Positions 62,729-64,000 of a stretch of 64,000 nucleotides of DNA are shown in pieces. A program made the translations under genes and the position numbers. The notes beneath the pieces are model-generated. The model was not told where the DNA came from, did not search any database, and saw only the letters and a list, made by a program, of their open reading frames with translations. Location: assembly GCA_001466705.2 (NCBI GenBank), contig LATX02000068.1:372001-436000 (forward strand), in the 5' to 3' direction. This DNA is from Moniliophthora roreri (lineage: Eukaryota; Basidiomycota; Agaricomycetes; Agaricales; Marasmiaceae). How positions within the stretch are numbered: the stretch's first letter is position 1; every line of letters begins with the position of its first letter.

Positions 62729-64000
62729 ATGTCCAACATCGTCAGTTCTCAGTGCTGCTGCTGATCTCTTGATGCGACTAAGTCATCTTTCTAGATCCTG
62801 TTGCATCAACTCAAGGCTGCTTTCGACACCGGTTTAAGCCGACCGGTTTCTTGGAGGAGGAAGCAGTTAGAGGGCATTCACGGTTCGTACATCTCCTTTA
62901 CTTGTCTGACATTGCAAAATCCCATGTTCTCCGGACAGGCGCTGTTCAAGCAAATCTCGAGAAACTTGTGAATGCCGCAGTACAAGGTAACGCAGTATCT
63001 CTCATAGTCTTTATGATCCATCTAAATACATCTTATAGATGAAAGGCTCGTGAGAACCGAAGTTTTGCTTGAGCTCGACTGCGTTTTGGATTTCATCAAG
63101 TCTAAACTCGACGAACTGGTGTCGAATGCCAATACAAACTTCAACTATGCAAAGTCGGACATAGGTCTTGGTGCATTGCAAATTCGGAAATCTTCGCGAT
63201 ATACTCCGGCTGGCGTTGTATTGATCCAGTCAAGCTGGGCCTGTAAGTCTCTCGAAGCGAATTCGTCTGTCCGGATTTGACTAACGACGAAATACAGACC
63301 CTTATTCCTCTCTTCTTATACCGGCTGTCTCAGCATTCGCCGCAGGAAATTTCTGTGCTTTTGTTGCTGTGAGTATTCCTGATATATAATTTTAACAACT
63401 TTCTAATCTAGAAATCAGTCATCCATTCCTGCAGTTGCGAAATTGCTGTCCTCCACTTTCTCGACCTTCCTTGATCAGAATGGCCACGCATTCCTCGATG
63501 TCTCCTCTTCGGACGAGGAAACACATCTTTTTGATACCCCGACTCCGTCGGTTTCCGTCCTTGATATTAGCATCACTTCTTCCAAGGTTGGCGTCGTCAA
63601 AGTTTCGACGACCCCTTCAGATTCTTCTGTCGCGTATGTTCATGAATCTGGCAACATCAAGGCTGCAGCCCGGGAAATTACCGACGCCAAGCTCGCCTTC
63701 AACGGGCTGGCTCCTCGTGCACCGTCTGTAGTCCTCGTAGATTATTCCGTCTACGATGAATTCCGAGCGCAATTAATCGATGCGGCGGGCGGTAGACACA
63801 ATCTCCCATCTGGAAGATTGACTTCGTCCGCAAAGTACATAGAGGCAAACGGAACCGTTGTTGTCGCATCTGACCCTCTCACTATCGTTGAAGTACAGAC
63901 AAAGTACGCGCGTTGTTTTTCGATATATATCAACATCTGACCCATTCTGACCCATTCTAAAAGGGATGCAAGGTCAACCCTCTCTACTGTTGGCCACCTG
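62729..64000 (+). CDS. Aldehyde-dehydrogenase-like protein lacking catalytic residues (3'-truncated by window)
   Basis: Six exons are visible. The chain begins MSN and continues LKAAFDTGLSRPVSWRRKQL, VQANLEKLVNAAVQDERLVR, TPAGVVLIQSSWAYPYSSLL, IPAVSAFAAGNFCAFVA and PAVAKLLSSTFSTF, the ALDH3-like NAD(P)-binding fold. The usual nucleophile motif G-Q-x-C-x-A-P is replaced by NGLAPRAPS in an otherwise matching context (VVLVDYSVYDEF). The general-base ELGGK region reads VSTTPSDSS. So it looks like a pseudo-enzyme rather than an active dehydrogenase. It is divergent from the carboxylate reductase and may bind or regulate its aldehyde product, which is speculation. The 3' end lies outside the window. 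Confidence 0.85.

Overview
The window looks like nuclear DNA of a mushroom-forming basidiomycete (Agaricomycetes). Genes are dense, lie on both strands and are cut by many 45-65 nt introns. The content is fungal: an EF-3-type elongation factor paralog, an AA9 lytic polysaccharide monooxygenase, an NDR/COT1 kinase, a homeodomain factor, an SAT-type non-reducing polyketide synthase and an NRPS-like carboxylate reductase. I joined exons by hand from splice motifs and protein similarity recalled from family knowledge; no search was run.

Left end (1-13.9 kb): a small aromatic-polyketide locus. An FAD phenol-hydroxylase-type monooxygenase (+) converges on a roughly 2,200-residue polyketide synthase (-) read as SAT-KS-AT-PT-ACP-ACP-ACP-TE. 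The synthase is divergent from a short-chain dehydrogenase (+) across a 940-bp shared promoter with two CACGTG motifs. Orsellinic acid or a close relative is the natural guess for the product, with the oxygenase and reductase as tailoring enzymes; this is inference.

Middle (14-48.5 kb): mostly conserved cellular genes. They include a charged protein with a HicA/YcfA-like C-terminus, three single-pass membrane proteins, a small membrane protein, Ap4A phosphorylase, ETF alpha head to head with PEX5, a decayed family-3 pectate lyase, dihydroxy-acid dehydratase, a BRD7/BRD9-like bromodomain protein head to head with proteasome assembly chaperone 2, RRP12 head to head with a glycerol-phosphate acyltransferase, and an EF-3/New1/Elf1-type ABC ATPase.

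Right end (48.8-64 kb): a secreted AA9 LPMO, a homeodomain transcription factor, an NDR-family kinase, an ADP/ATP carrier, and a divergent pair made of an adenylation-thiolation-reductase enzyme and an aldehyde-dehydrogenase-like protein that lacks the usual catalytic cysteine and runs off the window end.

Points most worth a second look: the triple-ACP synthase with an exact 300-bp internal repeat, a serine where the SAT nucleophile is expected and a 2-bp frame break; the divergent reductase/pseudo-ALDH pair; the HicA-like fusion; the pectate lyase pseudogene; and five GC-AG introns in five different genes.
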